Assembly (NCBI GenBank): GCA_029432775.1
Contig: JAROAZ010000003.1
Location: forward strand, 124,001 to 188,000
DNA length: 64,000 nucleotides
Direction: 5' to 3'
DNA from: Pontiellaceae bacterium B12227
Lineage (GTDB): Bacteria > Verrucomicrobiota > Kiritimatiellia > Kiritimatiellales > Pontiellaceae
Numbering within the stretch: position 1 is the first letter of the stretch; each line of letters begins with the position of its first letter. The notes beneath the pieces are model-generated. The model searched no databases, was not told where the DNA came from, and worked only from the letters and a program-made list of their open reading frames with translations. Below, one piece after another: positions 44,993-53,844 of this stretch. Made by a program: the position numbers and the translations under genes.

Positions 44993-45169
44993 ATGTATCC
45001 AGGCGGAAAAAAGAGTGCAATGACGTGGCTGACGCAGATCTTTGTGGGCCTGTCTGTGTTGGTATTGATCGGAGCGATCGTTTTCGGAGTGATGGTCACA
45101 AGGGATGGCGGCCAGGGCTACGGCAACTTGTCGTCCAAGAGCTCGGATGGTCCGCTCTCGCTCGATTAA
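44993..45169 (+). CDS. 58-residue single-pass membrane protein
   Basis: ATG at 44993 follows the ribosome site TGAGGAATAAGT and the frame closes with TAA at 45167. The protein starts MYPGGKKSAMTWLTQ, has one membrane helix (about 13-36, IFVGLSVLVLIGAIVFGVMV) and a polar Gly/Ser-rich tail ending DGPLSLD. The Lys-rich start predicts an N-in orientation. There is no recognised family. A 15-bp dyad (45174-45188) lies 5 nt after the stop. The gap to DUF1080 contains a terminator, so it should have its own promoter. Confidence 0.7.
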   Translation: MYPGGKKSAMTWLTQIFVGLSVLVLIGAIVFGVMVTRDGGQGYGNLSSKSSDGPLSLD

Positions 45170-45194
45170 TGGTTTCCAACCAATGGAAATACGT

Positions 45195-46190
45195 TTATTC
45201 CGCAGTCTTTTCCTCGGGATATTGCAAATTCCATTGGGTGCGTAGAGTATCCATGGTTTCCATAATTTCGATCGTTTTGGAAAGCGGATATACTTCGCTT
45301 TCCATTTTTTTTGCCCGGATACATTCCATGGCATGGGCAATTTCAAACCTGAAATTTTCGCCGTCGGCGTAATCGGCCGAAACAATATCCGGCTCTTCAT
45401 CCTGCCTGTGAATGTGGTATTGCTTTGCGGCCCAGAAGAGGGGAACCCGAATATATCCCTCTGTGCCGGAAATGATGGCTTCATTCGGCATGTTATTGGT
45501 TAGCGAAGAGAAGAGGGTTGCCCGGGATCCATCGTCATAGTCAAACAGGTAGAATGAACTTTCGTCCACGCCGGTATTGGCTTTCACAACTGAGCTTTGA
45601 ATGCGGTCCGGCCGTTTGCCGAAGACAATATCCGCAAGGCTGATCGGGTAGATTCCCAGATCGAGCAGCGCGCCTCCGGCCAGGTTGATATTTTTCAGCC
45701 GGTGCTCATCCGGAAATTCACGCCCGAGGCAGAAACTGGCTGTTACGGTTTTGATATCACCGATCACCCCTTCCTGCAGGGCCTCCTGGAGTTTAACAAT
45801 GGCAGGTAGAAAACGGGTCCAGACGGCTTCCATTAGAAACAGCTTTTTGGTTTTGGCGAGTTCAATCAGCTCCCGGGCCTGGACGGTGTTGACGGTAAAC
45901 GATTTTTCGCAGAGCACGTGTTTGCCGTTTTCCAGGCAGAGCTTTGCATTTTCATAGTGAAAGTTGTGGGTGGTGGCAATATAGACGGCATCGATGTCCG
46001 GATCGGCTACCAGCGACTCATAGTCGGAATAGGTCCGTTCAATATCGTGTTTATCTGAAAACTCCTGAGCTTTTCCAGGCGTGCGGGAGGCACAGGCCAG
46101 CAGCTCGCCTTCTTCCAGAGCCTGTAGACTGGTTGCAAAAACATGGGCAATTCCGCCGCATCCGATGATACCCCATTGAATCTTTTTCAT
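45195..46190 (-). CDS. Gfo/Idh/MocA family oxidoreductase
   Basis: 331 residues from MKKIQWGIIGCGGIAHVFA; the ATG two codons earlier lies too near the ribosome site GGAAGGA. The Rossmann GxGGxA motif is at 9-14, and CEKSFTVN near residue 95 is the EKP-type catalytic motif in the dihydrodiol-dehydrogenase-like branch, with LLDLGIYPI further on. It oxidises or reduces sugar-like substrates with NAD(P) in the cytoplasm. Neighbouring DUF1080 suggests keto-sugar metabolism; substrate unknown. Confidence 0.93.
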   Translation of the reverse strand: MKKIQWGIIGCGGIAHVFATSLQALEEGELLACASRTPGKAQEFSDKHDIERTYSDYESLVADPDIDAVYIATTHNFHYENAKLCLENGKHVLCEKSFTVNTVQARELIELAKTKKLFLMEAVWTRFLPAIVKLQEALQEGVIGDIKTVTASFCLGREFPDEHRLKNINLAGGALLDLGIYPISLADIVFGKRPDRIQSSVVKANTGVDESSFYLFDYDDGSRATLFSSLTNNMPNEAIISGTEGYIRVPLFWAAKQYHIHRQDEEPDIVSADYADGENFRFEIAHAMECIRAKKMESEVYPLSKTIEIMETMDTLRTQWNLQYPEEKTAE

Positions 46191-46199
46191 AGTCATTCC

Positions 46200-46214
46200 T
46201 TCCAATCATTGGAA
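46200..46214. repeat. 15-bp dyad copy forming the Gfo/Idh/MocA ribosome site
   Basis: Read on the minus strand TTCCAATGATTGGAA runs straight into GGAATGACTATG, so the right arm supplies part of the Shine-Dalgarno GGAAGGA. Confidence 0.8.
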
Positions 46215-46216
46215 AA

Positions 46217-46240
46217 TGAACGATTCGGCGTGATCGTTCA
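46217..46240. promoter_or_regulatory. Inverted repeat upstream of the oxidoreductase, putative operator
   Basis: TGAACGAT-N8-ATCGTTCA, perfect 8-bp arms, centred about 38 bp before the start codon at 46190. Candidate repressor site; the factor is unknown. Confidence 0.45.
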
Positions 46241-46416
46241 AGGCTGATGGTGACAACGGCGTGATTTTAAAAATTCCTTCAAAAAAAGTTATTTCGTAAA
46301 GTGTTCTATATAAATGATAACCACATTATTTTTCCTGATCAGTAAAATTTAGTGGCCAAAATAGCATCCGGGAAACGTATAAGTATATGGAACTCGGGTT
46401 TGGGTTTCACTTGGGC

Positions 46417-46520
46417 TGCGTGAGGTTTCCCTCCTCTTTTCCTCACGCATGCCCTTTTTTGTGCCTGGCCGGTTGTGCGGCAAAAATATTCCGCCCCTCG
46501 ATCCTGCATCTCCAGAGGGG
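46417..46520. other. Structured intergenic segment, possible non-coding RNA or terminators
   Basis: Within the 487-bp gap 46191-46677 I see no credible gene. TGCGTGAGG pairs with CCTCACGCA (46417-46449) and is followed by CCCTTTTTTG; CCCCTC pairs with GAGGGG (46494-46520). The region also has an AT-rich stretch (46260-46350) able to hold promoters. This could be a small RNA with its terminator, or leader structure for the next gene. Confidence 0.35.
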
Positions 46521-46677
46521 TTTGTGGTTCAGTGGGCCTTTTTGACCTGTCGTCGGGCTTCAGTATGCAGAAGAATGCAATGGTACGCTCGAGCATGTCC
46601 TCACGAATGGCAGGATGATCGCATTTCTATTGTTTAAAAAAAAATGGTGCGTAGACTGTTAGGCTTTTGGAGAAACT

Positions 46678-47412
46678 ATGAGCGAGCCTAGAAAACCCGA
46701 TAGTCCAATAGTGAGCATCCTGCTCAATGTGATTATTCCTGTTGCGATACTGAGCCTGTTAAGTAAGGAAAAATATCTCGGACCGATCTGGGCACTGGTG
46801 GTGGGCCTTGCTTTTCCGATCGGCTACGGGGTTCGAACCCTGATTCGCGACCGTAAAGCCGACTTTATGTCGATCATCGGCATTGTCAGTGTCACCCTCA
46901 CCGGGGTATTCGGTATCCTCAAGCTGCCTCCGGAATATGTGGCCATCAAAGAAGCCGCTATTCCGCTGATTATCGGCATTGCGATTATTGCCTCGCTTAA
47001 AACACCGTTCCCGCTGATCCGGAAAATCCTCATGACAGAAGCACTGTTCGATGTCGATCGATTGAAGGCGGGGTTGAAGGAGAAGGGCACGGAGGCGGTA
47101 TTTGAAAAACGGCTGGTGGGGCTGACCTGGGGTTTTGCCTCTTCCTTTTTTCTGTCGGCCGGGCTCAGCTATGTGCTCGCCAAGATTGTGCTGCAGAGTG
47201 AGCCCGGATCGGAAGCTTACACCGCTGAGCTGGGGAAAATGACCGGTCTCAGCCATGTGGTCGTGCTTGTTCCGGTTATGATCGTCATGTTTTTTGTCAT
47301 GAACAAATTATTCGACACGCTTGCTGAACTTACCGGCTGCAAGCTCGATGACCTCTTAGCTTCGCACCACCGCGAAAAGAACGCACCCAAAGCAGAGCCG
47401 GAAGCCGACTAA
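46678..47412 (+). CDS. VC0807-like integral membrane protein
   Basis: 244 residues with about six membrane helices (roughly 12-28, 34-52, 63-82, 92-108, 145-168, 190-212). The pattern LSKEKYLGPIWALVVGLAFPIGYG and the mid-loop FDVDRLKAGLKEKGTEAVFEKRL resemble the VC0807 family of inner-membrane proteins, function unknown. It converges on the next gene with a 4-bp overlap of the coding ends. Confidence 0.7.
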   Translation: MSEPRKPDSPIVSILLNVIIPVAILSLLSKEKYLGPIWALVVGLAFPIGYGVRTLIRDRKADFMSIIGIVSVTLTGVFGILKLPPEYVAIKEAAIPLIIGIAIIASLKTPFPLIRKILMTEALFDVDRLKAGLKEKGTEAVFEKRLVGLTWGFASSFFLSAGLSYVLAKIVLQSEPGSEAYTAELGKMTGLSHVVVLVPVMIVMFFVMNKLFDTLAELTGCKLDDLLASHHREKNAPKAEPEAD

Positions 47413-47861
47413 GCCTCCTGCAGGCTTAACATGAGTTTGCTCAATACAAGTTGCTCCCGCTGTTCGAGGTGCTGCAGATTTTCCAGCATTTCCCGCACTT
47501 GGACCGACAGGGCTTTCTTGGCCATGCTTTCATAAAACCGGCTCAGGCTTTCATCGAAATGGCGCGTTGTCTGGATCACATAATCTGTGCTCACTTTTTC
47601 AGGAACCGGATAGTTTACAAAGGCCTGATCAGTTGTGGCGGCCATGTATTTAAAAAATGTATCCAGTGTATTGTCGGAAACGCTTTCTTCATAATCCGAC
47701 AGTTGCGATTCAAGCAGCTTCTCGTGGTTAATCAGCTCGTCAATCAGCCGCATTGTCGTCTCGTTTTCGGCAAGGTGCCTCAGCTCCATGTAGAAACGGA
47801 TCAATCTGCGGTGAAACTCCCGCGCATGATCAAGAATATCTCTGGTTTGATCAAATGACAT
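47409..47861 (-). CDS. Helical-bundle (ferritin-like) protein of unknown function
   Basis: 150 residues from MSFDQTRDILDHAREFHRRL after a perfect AAGGAGGTGG; the longer frame upstream is not needed. It is almost all amphipathic helix with a four-helix spacing and E-x2-H pairs (HAREFH, NHEKLLE, LQHLEQREQ), like rubrerythrin or DUF2383-type bundles. Metal binding is possible, since ExxH-like residues are present, but a full di-iron set cannot be assigned. Confidence 0.65.
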   Translation of the reverse strand: MSFDQTRDILDHAREFHRRLIRFYMELRHLAENETTMRLIDELINHEKLLESQLSDYEESVSDNTLDTFFKYMAATTDQAFVNYPVPEKVSTDYVIQTTRHFDESLSRFYESMAKKALSVQVREMLENLQHLEQREQLVLSKLMLSLQEA

Positions 47862-48039
47862 AACTGCCACCTCCTTAACTCGTATTCTAGGCTTCATTAC
47901 CGATCTGTCAATCGATCGGTTACGTTGAATTATCTGCTGAAAGATGTTCGCACGAACGGCTGTAAGCTTACAGGGCGAACGACGAACAATGAGCGTTCTG
48001 TAAACTAATGTGTTTCAAACCGACAAACTGGAGCATGGT

Positions 48040-48762
48040 ATGAAGGGTACATATATAATTTACGGCGGGTCAGGCGGAATGGGTTCTGCCATTGCCCGGC
48101 GAATCGCATCCTCGGGAGGGCAGGTGCACCTGGTTGGTCGCAACCGGGAACGTCTCGCATCGCTTGCTGACGAGCTGCATGCAACCTACACCGTAGGCAA
48201 TGTAACTGATCCTGAACTTTTTATTCAGGCCACGGAGGAAGTCGGCGACTGTATCGATGGTCTGGTATATGCCGTTGGAACGATCAATCTGCGCGGTTTC
48301 CAACGTTTGGAACTCCCGGACTATATCCATGACTTTCAAATTAATGCGGTCGGTGCGGCGCTTTCGGTCCGTGCGGCACTGAAGGGGTTGAAAAAAAGTC
48401 AGGCGGCTTCCGTGGTGCTCTTTTCAAGCGTGGCGGCGGAACGTGGCTTTTCATTCCATGCATCCATGGGAATGGCCAAGGCGGCGGTTTCCGGACTGAC
48501 ACGCTCGCTTGCGGCCGAGCTTGCTCCTGCGATCCGCGTGAATGCCATTGCGCCGTCGCTAGTCAAAACACCGCTGACGGAAAAAATGCTGGCCGTTGAA
48601 AAAACCGTTCAGACCATCGAGGCAATGCACCCCCTCAAGCGTCTTGGAGAACCCGATGAGATGGCATCGCTTGCGGCGTATCTGCTTTCGGCTGATTCCG
48701 GATGGATGACCGGTCAGGTCATATCCTCCGATGGCGGGCGATCGACGCTGGCCGGAAGCTGA
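48040..48762 (+). CDS. Short-chain dehydrogenase-like protein without catalytic Tyr
   Basis: 240 residues from MKGTYIIYGGSGGMG (ribosome site CTGGAGCATGGT). It is a Rossmann SDR: GGSGGMG at 9-15, YAVGTI (NNAG-equivalent), Ser130 in FSSVAAERGF and Lys147. The Tyr of YxxxK is replaced by Met143 (ASMGMAKAAV). An SDR subgroup with this HASxxxAKxAV wording exists, so it may be a variant enzyme or a binding protein. It leads a same-strand run with a DoxX-like gene and an ABC exporter. A dyad (48298-48312) encodes FQRLE. Confidence 0.85.
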   Translation: MKGTYIIYGGSGGMGSAIARRIASSGGQVHLVGRNRERLASLADELHATYTVGNVTDPELFIQATEEVGDCIDGLVYAVGTINLRGFQRLELPDYIHDFQINAVGAALSVRAALKGLKKSQAASVVLFSSVAAERGFSFHASMGMAKAAVSGLTRSLAAELAPAIRVNAIAPSLVKTPLTEKMLAVEKTVQTIEAMHPLKRLGEPDEMASLAAYLLSADSGWMTGQVISSDGGRSTLAGS

Positions 48763-48873
48763 CCGAAAAGGCCTTTCGGAATGGAGATGTGCTGCCGGGA
48801 TAAATGGTTTGTAAGGATGAGCGGTCTCTGGCGAATAGATATATAATTATTTATTAATATCAGGAAAAAAATT

Positions 48874-49347
48874 ATGAGCATCAAAGAACTCGACCATCAT
48901 ATTCTGCGGCGAATGCAGCAGCTTGGAGAACCCGCGGCGCGCTTTTCCCTTTTTGTTATCTTTTTCTGGTTTGGTATCCTTAAACCGCTGGGGGTATCGG
49001 CAGCCGGCCCGCTTGTAATCAAGACGGTCGATTGGATGCCCTTGCTGTCCCCGCAGCAATGGCTTGCCGTCATCGGCTGGTGGGAGGTTCTGATTGGGAT
49101 CTGTTTTCTCTTCCGGAAAACAACCCGGTTGGCCATTCTGCTGCTCTTTCTTCAAATGACGGGTACGTTCATGCCGCTGTTTATTCTGCCAGAAATCACC
49201 TTCCAGGAAAACGGGATTCCATTTCTCCCCACCCTCGAGGGGCAATACATTGTAAAAAATATCATTATCATTTCAGCGGCGCTGGTGATTGGCGGAAACC
49301 TCCGTTCGAAACGCCCGGCAGAAGGGAACCCGCATGACAAAGATTAA
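48874..49347 (+). CDS. DoxX/DUF417-like membrane protein
   Basis: 157 residues with four hydrophobic helices (about 24-40, 62-80, 86-106, 125-142). The segments FSLFVIFFWFGILKPLG and WEVLIGICFLFRKTTRLAI are like YkgB/DUF417 and DoxX proteins, small quinol-redox or stress-linked membrane proteins. Its end overlaps the ABC ATPase start by 14 bp. Confidence 0.7.
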   Translation: MSIKELDHHILRRMQQLGEPAARFSLFVIFFWFGILKPLGVSAAGPLVIKTVDWMPLLSPQQWLAVIGWWEVLIGICFLFRKTTRLAILLLFLQMTGTFMPLFILPEITFQENGIPFLPTLEGQYIVKNIIIISAALVIGGNLRSKRPAEGNPHDKD

Positions 49348-50020
49348 CAGCACGTCGCCTGACAATGTGCTCTGCACGGTGAGCCAGGTGTACAAAAGTT
49401 ATGGATCCCAATCCGTGCTCAACGGCGTCGATTTCGAAATCCACGAAGGTGAGCAGGTGGCACTGATGGGACCCTCTGGGTCCGGAAAAAGCACCTTACT
49501 GAACTGCCTCTCCGGAATTGACCGGCCGGATCAGGGATCAATAGAAATTGGGGGGCTGGAAATTACTTCTGCCTCGGCTGCTGAGCTGGCCGAAATGAGA
49601 AGGGGAACCGTAAGCACGGTATTTCAATTCTTTCATCTGTTACCCACGTTGTCCGCTTTTGAAAATATTGAGCTGAGCCTGCAACTAATCGGGGTATCCC
49701 CCCGCGACCGCCGCAGCCGAGTGGAAGAGCTGTTGGAGGCGGTGCAGCTTTCATCGCATGCGGATGCTTTTCCGGAAACCTTGAGTGGTGGTGAACGACA
49801 GCGTGTGGCCATTGCACGCGCATTGGCGCATCGGCCGAGACTGCTGCTGGCCGACGAACCGACGGGCAGCCTCGATACGCAAACCGGGGATTCGATTCTG
49901 CAACTGTTGAGTCAGCTTGCCGGGCAGTTTAATATTGCGATGGTGCTGGTCACACACAGTGTGGATGCCGCCCGCATTTGCCAGCGGACGATTCACATGC
50001 GCGATGGAAAAATTGGATAG
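49334..50020 (+). CDS. LolD/MacB-type ABC transporter ATP-binding protein
   Basis: 228 residues starting inside the previous gene. Walker A is GPSGSGKST, the Q-loop is [14 protein letters not shown], the ABC signature is [15 protein letters not shown], Walker B is LLLADEPTG, and the H-loop is LVTHS. Its class pairs with FtsX-fold permeases that move lipoproteins, peptides or lipids across the envelope. The permease gene follows after 5 bp. Confidence 0.95.
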   Translation: MTKINSTSPDNVLCTVSQVYKSYGSQSVLNGVDFEIHEGEQVALMGPSGSGKSTLLNCLSGIDRPDQGSIEIGGLEITSASAAELAEMRRGTVSTVFQFFHLLPTLSAFENIELSLQLIGVSPRDRRSRVEELLEAVQLSSHADAFPETLSGGERQRVAIARALAHRPRLLLADEPTGSLDTQTGDSILQLLSQLAGQFNIAMVLVTHSVDAARICQRTIHMRDGKIG

Positions 50021-50025
50021 TTTGC

Positions 50026-52656
50026 ATGAGCACTCTAATCGGCATCCAATCAGTTCTTCTGCATCTCAAACGCTTCAGCTGGCGGCATGTGCTTAAAGCT
50101 CCGGCCACCACGTGTGCGCTACTGGCCGTGGTTGCGCTGGGAGTTGCTGTATTTTTTTCTGTTCGGCTTTCCAGCCGTGCGGCGGTTTCGGGATTTCAGC
50201 TTTTCACCCAGTCGATCAGTGGCGGAAGCGATTTTGTTGTCACCGGCCCTGGGAATGCCGTTCCGGTGGATCGTCTTCCCGAATTACGAAACGTGCTGGA
50301 TCCACTGCCGCTTCATCTGCTGCCGATGGTGGAAGGCACGGCAACGCTGCCGGGAACGGGCAAGGCAGCAGATGATTTCGATGCGGTTCAGGTTCCAATC
50401 CTTGGAATCGATTTGCTGGCGGCACGAAACCTGGCCTACGCACGGGACCGGACTCAATACCAGACGTTCGAAACAACGACCTCCGATCAAATCAGAATCG
50501 GGGTGGCAAATGAGGTGCATATAACCGAGCTGATCGCCAAGCGGTTGCAAGTCAAACCGGGCGATTTCATCGATGCCGTTCTGGGCGATCAGCTGCTTCA
50601 TTTAAACGTAGCTTCCGTTTTGATTACGGATGAGTTTCAGGCTGGAAAGAACGAAGCCCTGCTCGTCATGGATCTTCCGGCTCTTCAGTCGTTGCTCGGC
50701 CAGGAGCAACACGTTGATCGGGTCGAGGTGGTGATTCCGGAAGGAAACCAGACCGCAGCATTACGACAAGCAGTAACCGATCGGCTGAATAAGTTGAACG
50801 CCGCCCAGTGGATTTGGTCGACCACGGAATCGCAGCGCGATTCGGCGCAAACAATGACCGCGGCTTTCCGCCTGAACCTGACCATTCTTTCCGCGTTGTC
50901 TGTGCTGGTCGGAATTTACCTCATTCTCCAGGCCATGGAAGCCGCCGTTGTCCGGCGCCGGTCGGAGATCGGGATTCTGCTTTCCATGGGCTACGAACCG
51001 AAATGGATTCGTGCGGCATGGCTAATGGAATCGCTCTTGCTGGGCATTACCGGCAGTGCGTTGGGACTTCTGCTGGGCTGGGCGCTGGCTCAGCTTGCCG
51101 TCCGGGGGGTTGCACAAACGGTCAATGCGCTCTATGTGAGTACCACTGCTGAAGCGGCTTCCTGGAATTCGGGCGAGGCACTGATGGCATTTGGAATTGG
51201 TGTGGCGGCTACGGTGATTGCAGGACTGCTGCCGGCGCGCGATGCGGCTTCCACGCAGCCCATTCAGGTGATTCGACAGGAGGGGCACAACGGCGGAATT
51301 TATCTGCTGGATGCCCCCTGGCTTGGATTTGTTCTGCTGGCCGTGGGAGGACTTTTCTCCCGCATGCCTGCGCTGGACCTTTCGCCCGGGGTACGCCTTC
51401 CGGTGGGAGGTTATCTGGCCGCACTGACCTGGCTGATCGGGGCGGCCGTACTTTCGGCGAATCTCTTACGATTCATTCCCGGATTATTCAAACGCGCCGC
51501 GATACGAGGAGCAGTGTGGCGCGTGGCGGTCAGTCAGTTCCGCCAACCGTCCGGCCGGCAGAAGCTGACGGTGGCCGGGCTGGTGGTGGCGGTTGGAATG
51601 GCGGCCGGCATGGAAATCCTCACACATTCATTTGAGCGGACGGTATCAGGCTGGATCCACCAAAGCCTGAAGGCCGATCTCTTTGTGGCCGTCAAGGGCA
51701 TTGAGAATGCTTCCAATCGAAATAAAATCAGCGAAGCCACCTGGCGGAAACTCATTGATGATCCCAAGGTGGAGAGGGCTGAGGTCGGCCATTTTTTTCC
51801 GATCGAGTTGCGCGGGCTTCCAACGATGCTCATGGGAATTCGCAGTACACAACCCTGGTCCGACGAAAAACTGATCTGGGCTGAGAAACCCGTTAAGCCG
51901 GTCCAACTCGATCGCCCGCTTGATGATGGATGTACGCCGGCGCTGATCAGCGAGAGTTTTGCGGTCCGCTATCAAATGGGGCGGGGTGATGAACTGGAGG
52001 TGCCGACACCGGCCGGGAACCAATCCGTTCGGGTTCTAGGGGTATACGCGGATTACGGCAATGAACGAGGCGCTTTGCTGATGGATGGCGCTTTGGCAGC
52101 CCGATGGTTCAATGATTTGCGTGCTGTGAATCTGGCAGCCACCTTACGGCCCGGGGCAGACCCGGATCAGGTTCGGGAGCAATGGACTGCGGAACACCCC
52201 GGTCTGGCCATCCGCACGAACCGTGCGCTACGGGAAGAGGTGCTGAAGATTTTTCATCAAACTTTCGCCGTAACGCATGCGCTTAAAATCATTGGAATTG
52301 CGGTTGCCTTCAGTGGTTTGGCGCTGGCGCTTTTCAGTCTGCTCATGGATCGCAGGCAGGAACTCGTTACCTTACGGGAGCTGGGCTTCCAACGGCGGGA
52401 TATCATGGCGGCAGTCACACTGGAAGGCCTTCTGCTCAGTCTGATCGGTCTCGTCGCCGGCCTCCTGCTGAGCCTCGCACTGGGCTATCTGCTGATTTAT
52501 GTCATCAACAAACAATCGTTCGGGTGGACCCTCGCCTACGCGGTGCCTGCCATCGGGCTGGCGGTGTTGTCTGTTGGCGTACTGCTGGCTGCCGCACTCA
52601 CCAGTCTGGGAATCGGTCGCTGGGCGGCCCGTCTGAAAGCAGAGGAGCACGAATGA
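50026..52656 (+). CDS. Double FtsX-domain ABC transporter permease
   Basis: 876 residues from MSTLIGIQSVLLHLKRFSW. There is one N-terminal helix (about 25-43), a large periplasmic domain, then a first FtsX set (about 285-410; MEAAVVRRRSEIGILLSMGY), further helices (about 435-490), a second periplasmic domain and a second FtsX set (about 750-865; LMDRRQELVTLRELGFQRRDIM). This two-FtsX arrangement resembles YbbP-type permeases. It shares an operon with the ATPase and overlaps the lipocalin-like gene by ATGA, pointing to export of a hydrophobic compound or lipoprotein. Confidence 0.92.
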   Translation: MSTLIGIQSVLLHLKRFSWRHVLKAPATTCALLAVVALGVAVFFSVRLSSRAAVSGFQLFTQSISGGSDFVVTGPGNAVPVDRLPELRNVLDPLPLHLLPMVEGTATLPGTGKAADDFDAVQVPILGIDLLAARNLAYARDRTQYQTFETTTSDQIRIGVANEVHITELIAKRLQVKPGDFIDAVLGDQLLHLNVASVLITDEFQAGKNEALLVMDLPALQSLLGQEQHVDRVEVVIPEGNQTAALRQAVTDRLNKLNAAQWIWSTTESQRDSAQTMTAAFRLNLTILSALSVLVGIYLILQAMEAAVVRRRSEIGILLSMGYEPKWIRAAWLMESLLLGITGSALGLLLGWALAQLAVRGVAQTVNALYVSTTAEAASWNSGEALMAFGIGVAATVIAGLLPARDAASTQPIQVIRQEGHNGGIYLLDAPWLGFVLLAVGGLFSRMPALDLSPGVRLPVGGYLAALTWLIGAAVLSANLLRFIPGLFKRAAIRGAVWRVAVSQFRQPSGRQKLTVAGLVVAVGMAAGMEILTHSFERTVSGWIHQSLKADLFVAVKGIENASNRNKISEATWRKLIDDPKVERAEVGHFFPIELRGLPTMLMGIRSTQPWSDEKLIWAEKPVKPVQLDRPLDDGCTPALISESFAVRYQMGRGDELEVPTPAGNQSVRVLGVYADYGNERGALLMDGALAARWFNDLRAVNLAATLRPGADPDQVREQWTAEHPGLAIRTNRALREEVLKIFHQTFAVTHALKIIGIAVAFSGLALALFSLLMDRRQELVTLRELGFQRRDIMAAVTLEGLLLSLIGLVAGLLLSLALGYLLIYVINKQSFGWTLAYAVPAIGLAVLSVGVLLAAALTSLGIGRWAARLKAEEHE

Positions 52657-53768
52657 ATCAACGTAGATATGGCCTGATGTTCTTAACGCTGTGGCTGGTC
52701 GGGGCGGTGTGTTCCGATTCTCTGCCAAGGACGGAGGCGGGATTCCGTATTCCAACCACGCATCCGGAGTTTACCTTTCCGCGCGATCATGGCAGCCACC
52801 CCGAATTCCTGATCGAATGGTGGTACATCACGGGACACCTTCGGAATGCGGACAACCAGCGGTATGGATTTCAGGCCACGTTTTTCCGGTATGCCATGAC
52901 GCCTTATGGGCCGGAAACATTCGCTCCCTTCGGAACGAATCAGCTTTTTATGGCGCATATGGCTTTGAGCGATATCGACGGGAATCAGTTTTATCATGAG
53001 GAGCGGCTCAATCGGGATGGCTGGGATGCCAAGGCAGATACGGATGATCTGGACCTGCGGAATGGCAACTGGACCCTGCGCCGCACGGATGGAGAGACCA
53101 TGGAACTCCGTGCCGGAATTCGTGCCGACATTGAGTTTGAATTTCAGCTCCAACCGTTGCAACCGAAGGTCTTTTTCGGCAAGGACAGCGTTTCAAGGAA
53201 AGGTGCGGATCCTTCTGCCTGCAGTTGGTACATCACGTTCCCGCGGCTTGGCGTCAGCGGAACCCTCCGGCAGGATGGGAAAAATATTCCCGTAACCGGC
53301 GAGGCCTGGATGGACCATGAGATCAGCAGCAGTCAGCTGGGCCATGAGCAGGTTGGGTGGGATTGGTTAAGTGTCCGCATGGCCGATGAAAGCGAACTCA
53401 TGGTGTATATTCTGCGCGATGTCGCAGGGAATCCGGACCCGCATTCCACGCTCGTGTGGATCGATCCCGCGGGGCAGCTGCATGCCGTCGGTTCTGATCA
53501 GTTTGAATGGTCGGAAAGCGGAAGCTGGACCAGTCCCGATACGGGTGCCACCTATCCGATTGATGTCCGCTTGAAAGGGGTCCGGCCGGATGGTTCCCCT
53601 TTCGATTTTGCGGTGAAGCCATTGATGCGTAATCAGGAGTTGGTGGGTGAGCTCGGCGGCATTTCCTACTGGGAAGGCGCGTGCGATATTTATGAAAATG
53701 ATCAACCCGTCGGCGAGGCCTATATGGAGCTCACCGGCTACAGTGAATCGCTGGAGGATAATCTGTAG
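52653..53768 (+). CDS. AttH/CrtC lipocalin-like exported protein
   Basis: 371 residues from MNQRRYGLMFLTLWLVGAVCSDSL, with a signal peptide whose Cys at about 20 could be a lipobox variant. The family pattern is clear: FPRDHGSHPEFLIEWWYITG, FQATFFRYA, FMAHMALSD, TGEAWMDHEISSSQLG and GWDWLSVRM. Proteins of this fold (AttH, carotenoid 1,2-hydratase CrtC) are two-domain lipocalin-like and are often encoded with FtsX-type ABC transporters. It probably binds or processes a lipid-like ligand in the periplasm. True carotenoid hydratase activity is unlikely without carotenoid genes nearby. Confidence 0.9.
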   Translation: MNQRRYGLMFLTLWLVGAVCSDSLPRTEAGFRIPTTHPEFTFPRDHGSHPEFLIEWWYITGHLRNADNQRYGFQATFFRYAMTPYGPETFAPFGTNQLFMAHMALSDIDGNQFYHEERLNRDGWDAKADTDDLDLRNGNWTLRRTDGETMELRAGIRADIEFEFQLQPLQPKVFFGKDSVSRKGADPSACSWYITFPRLGVSGTLRQDGKNIPVTGEAWMDHEISSSQLGHEQVGWDWLSVRMADESELMVYILRDVAGNPDPHSTLVWIDPAGQLHAVGSDQFEWSESGSWTSPDTGATYPIDVRLKGVRPDGSPFDFAVKPLMRNQELVGELGGISYWEGACDIYENDQPVGEAYMELTGYSESLEDNL

Positions 53769-53844
53769 CCGGCGGGGATGACCGGAAACGAATGTTCAGG
53801 AATCCGCTTGCGCAGACCCCTGATTCTCAAAGAAGATTCAATTT

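Noticed and set aside
44033..45484. 483-codon minus-strand frame across DUF1080, the small membrane gene and the oxidoreductase
   Set aside because: It crosses three genes on both strands and a terminator, and contains no recognisable domain.
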